Shown here: positions 4,987 to 5,141 of the stretch, in pieces | Layout: every line of letters starts with the position of its first letter | How positions within the stretch are numbered: the first letter of the stretch is position 1 | Assembly (NCBI GenBank): GCA_026389955.1 | Contig: JAPLGY010000372.1 | Coordinates: forward strand, 886 to 6,026 | DNA from: Caldilinea sp. | GTDB taxonomy: Bacteria; Chloroflexota; Anaerolineae; Caldilineales; Caldilineaceae | Length of the DNA: 5,141 nucleotides | Reading direction: 5' to 3' | The notes under the pieces: model-generated | Database searches by the model: none | What the model was told of the DNA's origin: nothing | The model's input: only the letters and a program-made list of their open reading frames with translations | Translations under genes and position numbers: made by a program

Positions 4987-5141
4987 CATCTACCATATGC
5001 AGCTGCCGCCAATGGCTGCCTCCCCAGAGGTGCTGTTGTGTGGCTGCGTCGGCCTGCCAAAGACGCCGATAATGCGAACTGGATTCGGACAGCAGCCTCT
5101 GGGGGGGGCCATCCTCGACACCCGGCCCTCCCTCCCGCACC
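4970..5141 (-). CDS. C-terminal end of a probable ABC exporter ATPase (partial)
   Basis: The frame is open from the right edge (first full codon at 5140) to a TGA at 4970-4972, giving 56 residues of the C-terminus. The segment VEDGPPQRLLSESSSHYRRL (residues 8-27) matches the usual tail of exporter ATPases, where an '(V)xE(D/E)G' strand is followed by 'xxLL...s.Yrrlw'. The last part, about residues 36-56 (QHLWGGSHWRQLHMVDGQLTE), is an extension I cannot assign. No nucleotide-binding motif is inside the window, so the call rests on this tail alone. If correct, the locus has two ABC half-transporters on either side of two small genes, consistent with a heterodimeric exporter. A C8 run on the coding strand (5101-5108) keeps the frame here. 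Confidence 0.6.
   Translation of the reverse strand, partial: VREGGPGVEDGPPQRLLSESSSHYRRLWQADAATQQHLWGGSHWRQLHMVDGQLTE

Noticed and set aside
4869..5060. Minus-strand 63-residue frame at the right end
   Set aside because: It overlaps the ABC tail frame, which has a better family match, and crosses the promoter and inverted repeat of the next gene.

Overview
The window is a compact, GC-rich bacterial locus in which every gene I can support lies on the minus strand, so transcription runs from the right edge towards the left. It has six protein-coding genes, two of them cut by the window edges, and no RNA genes, insertion sequences or CRISPR arrays. The gene density, short overlaps and alanine/leucine/glutamine-rich proteins fit a free-living bacterium. 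The exporter style suggests Chloroflexota or a cyanobacterium, but that is a weak guess from memory of related proteins and is not proven by the sequence.

Reading in the direction of transcription: (1) at the right edge, the last 56 codons of a protein whose tail looks like the end of an ABC exporter ATPase; (2) an inverted repeat and a good sigma70-like promoter, then an unrecognised 103-residue soluble protein; (3) a 162-base AT-richer gap with a near-consensus promoter, a possible second promoter and a small structured leader; (4) a 65-residue cysteine-free peptide with a strong ribosome binding site and a Leu-Ser-Gly-Gly segment; (5) six bases later, a 726-residue ABC exporter with an N-terminal C39-peptidase-like domain that appears to lack its catalytic cysteine, and which ends at its H-loop; (6) two bases later, a 403-residue membrane-anchored SPFH/band-7 (stomatin/prohibitin-like) protein; (7) seven bases later, a membrane-anchored pentapeptide-repeat protein running off the left edge with 41 unbroken repeats.

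Genes 4 to 7 are so tightly packed that they must be one transcription unit, probably led by the promoter just upstream of the small peptide. My interpretation is a peptide-export module. The small peptide would be cargo, leader-bearing precursor or docking factor. The two ABC proteins could form a heteromeric exporter, with the degenerate C39 domain acting as a substrate-binding module rather than a protease. The SPFH protein would scaffold the exporter in the membrane, and the pentapeptide-repeat protein would be a surface or self-protection component. The gene identities of 5, 6 and 7 are well supported by motifs. The joint function is inference.
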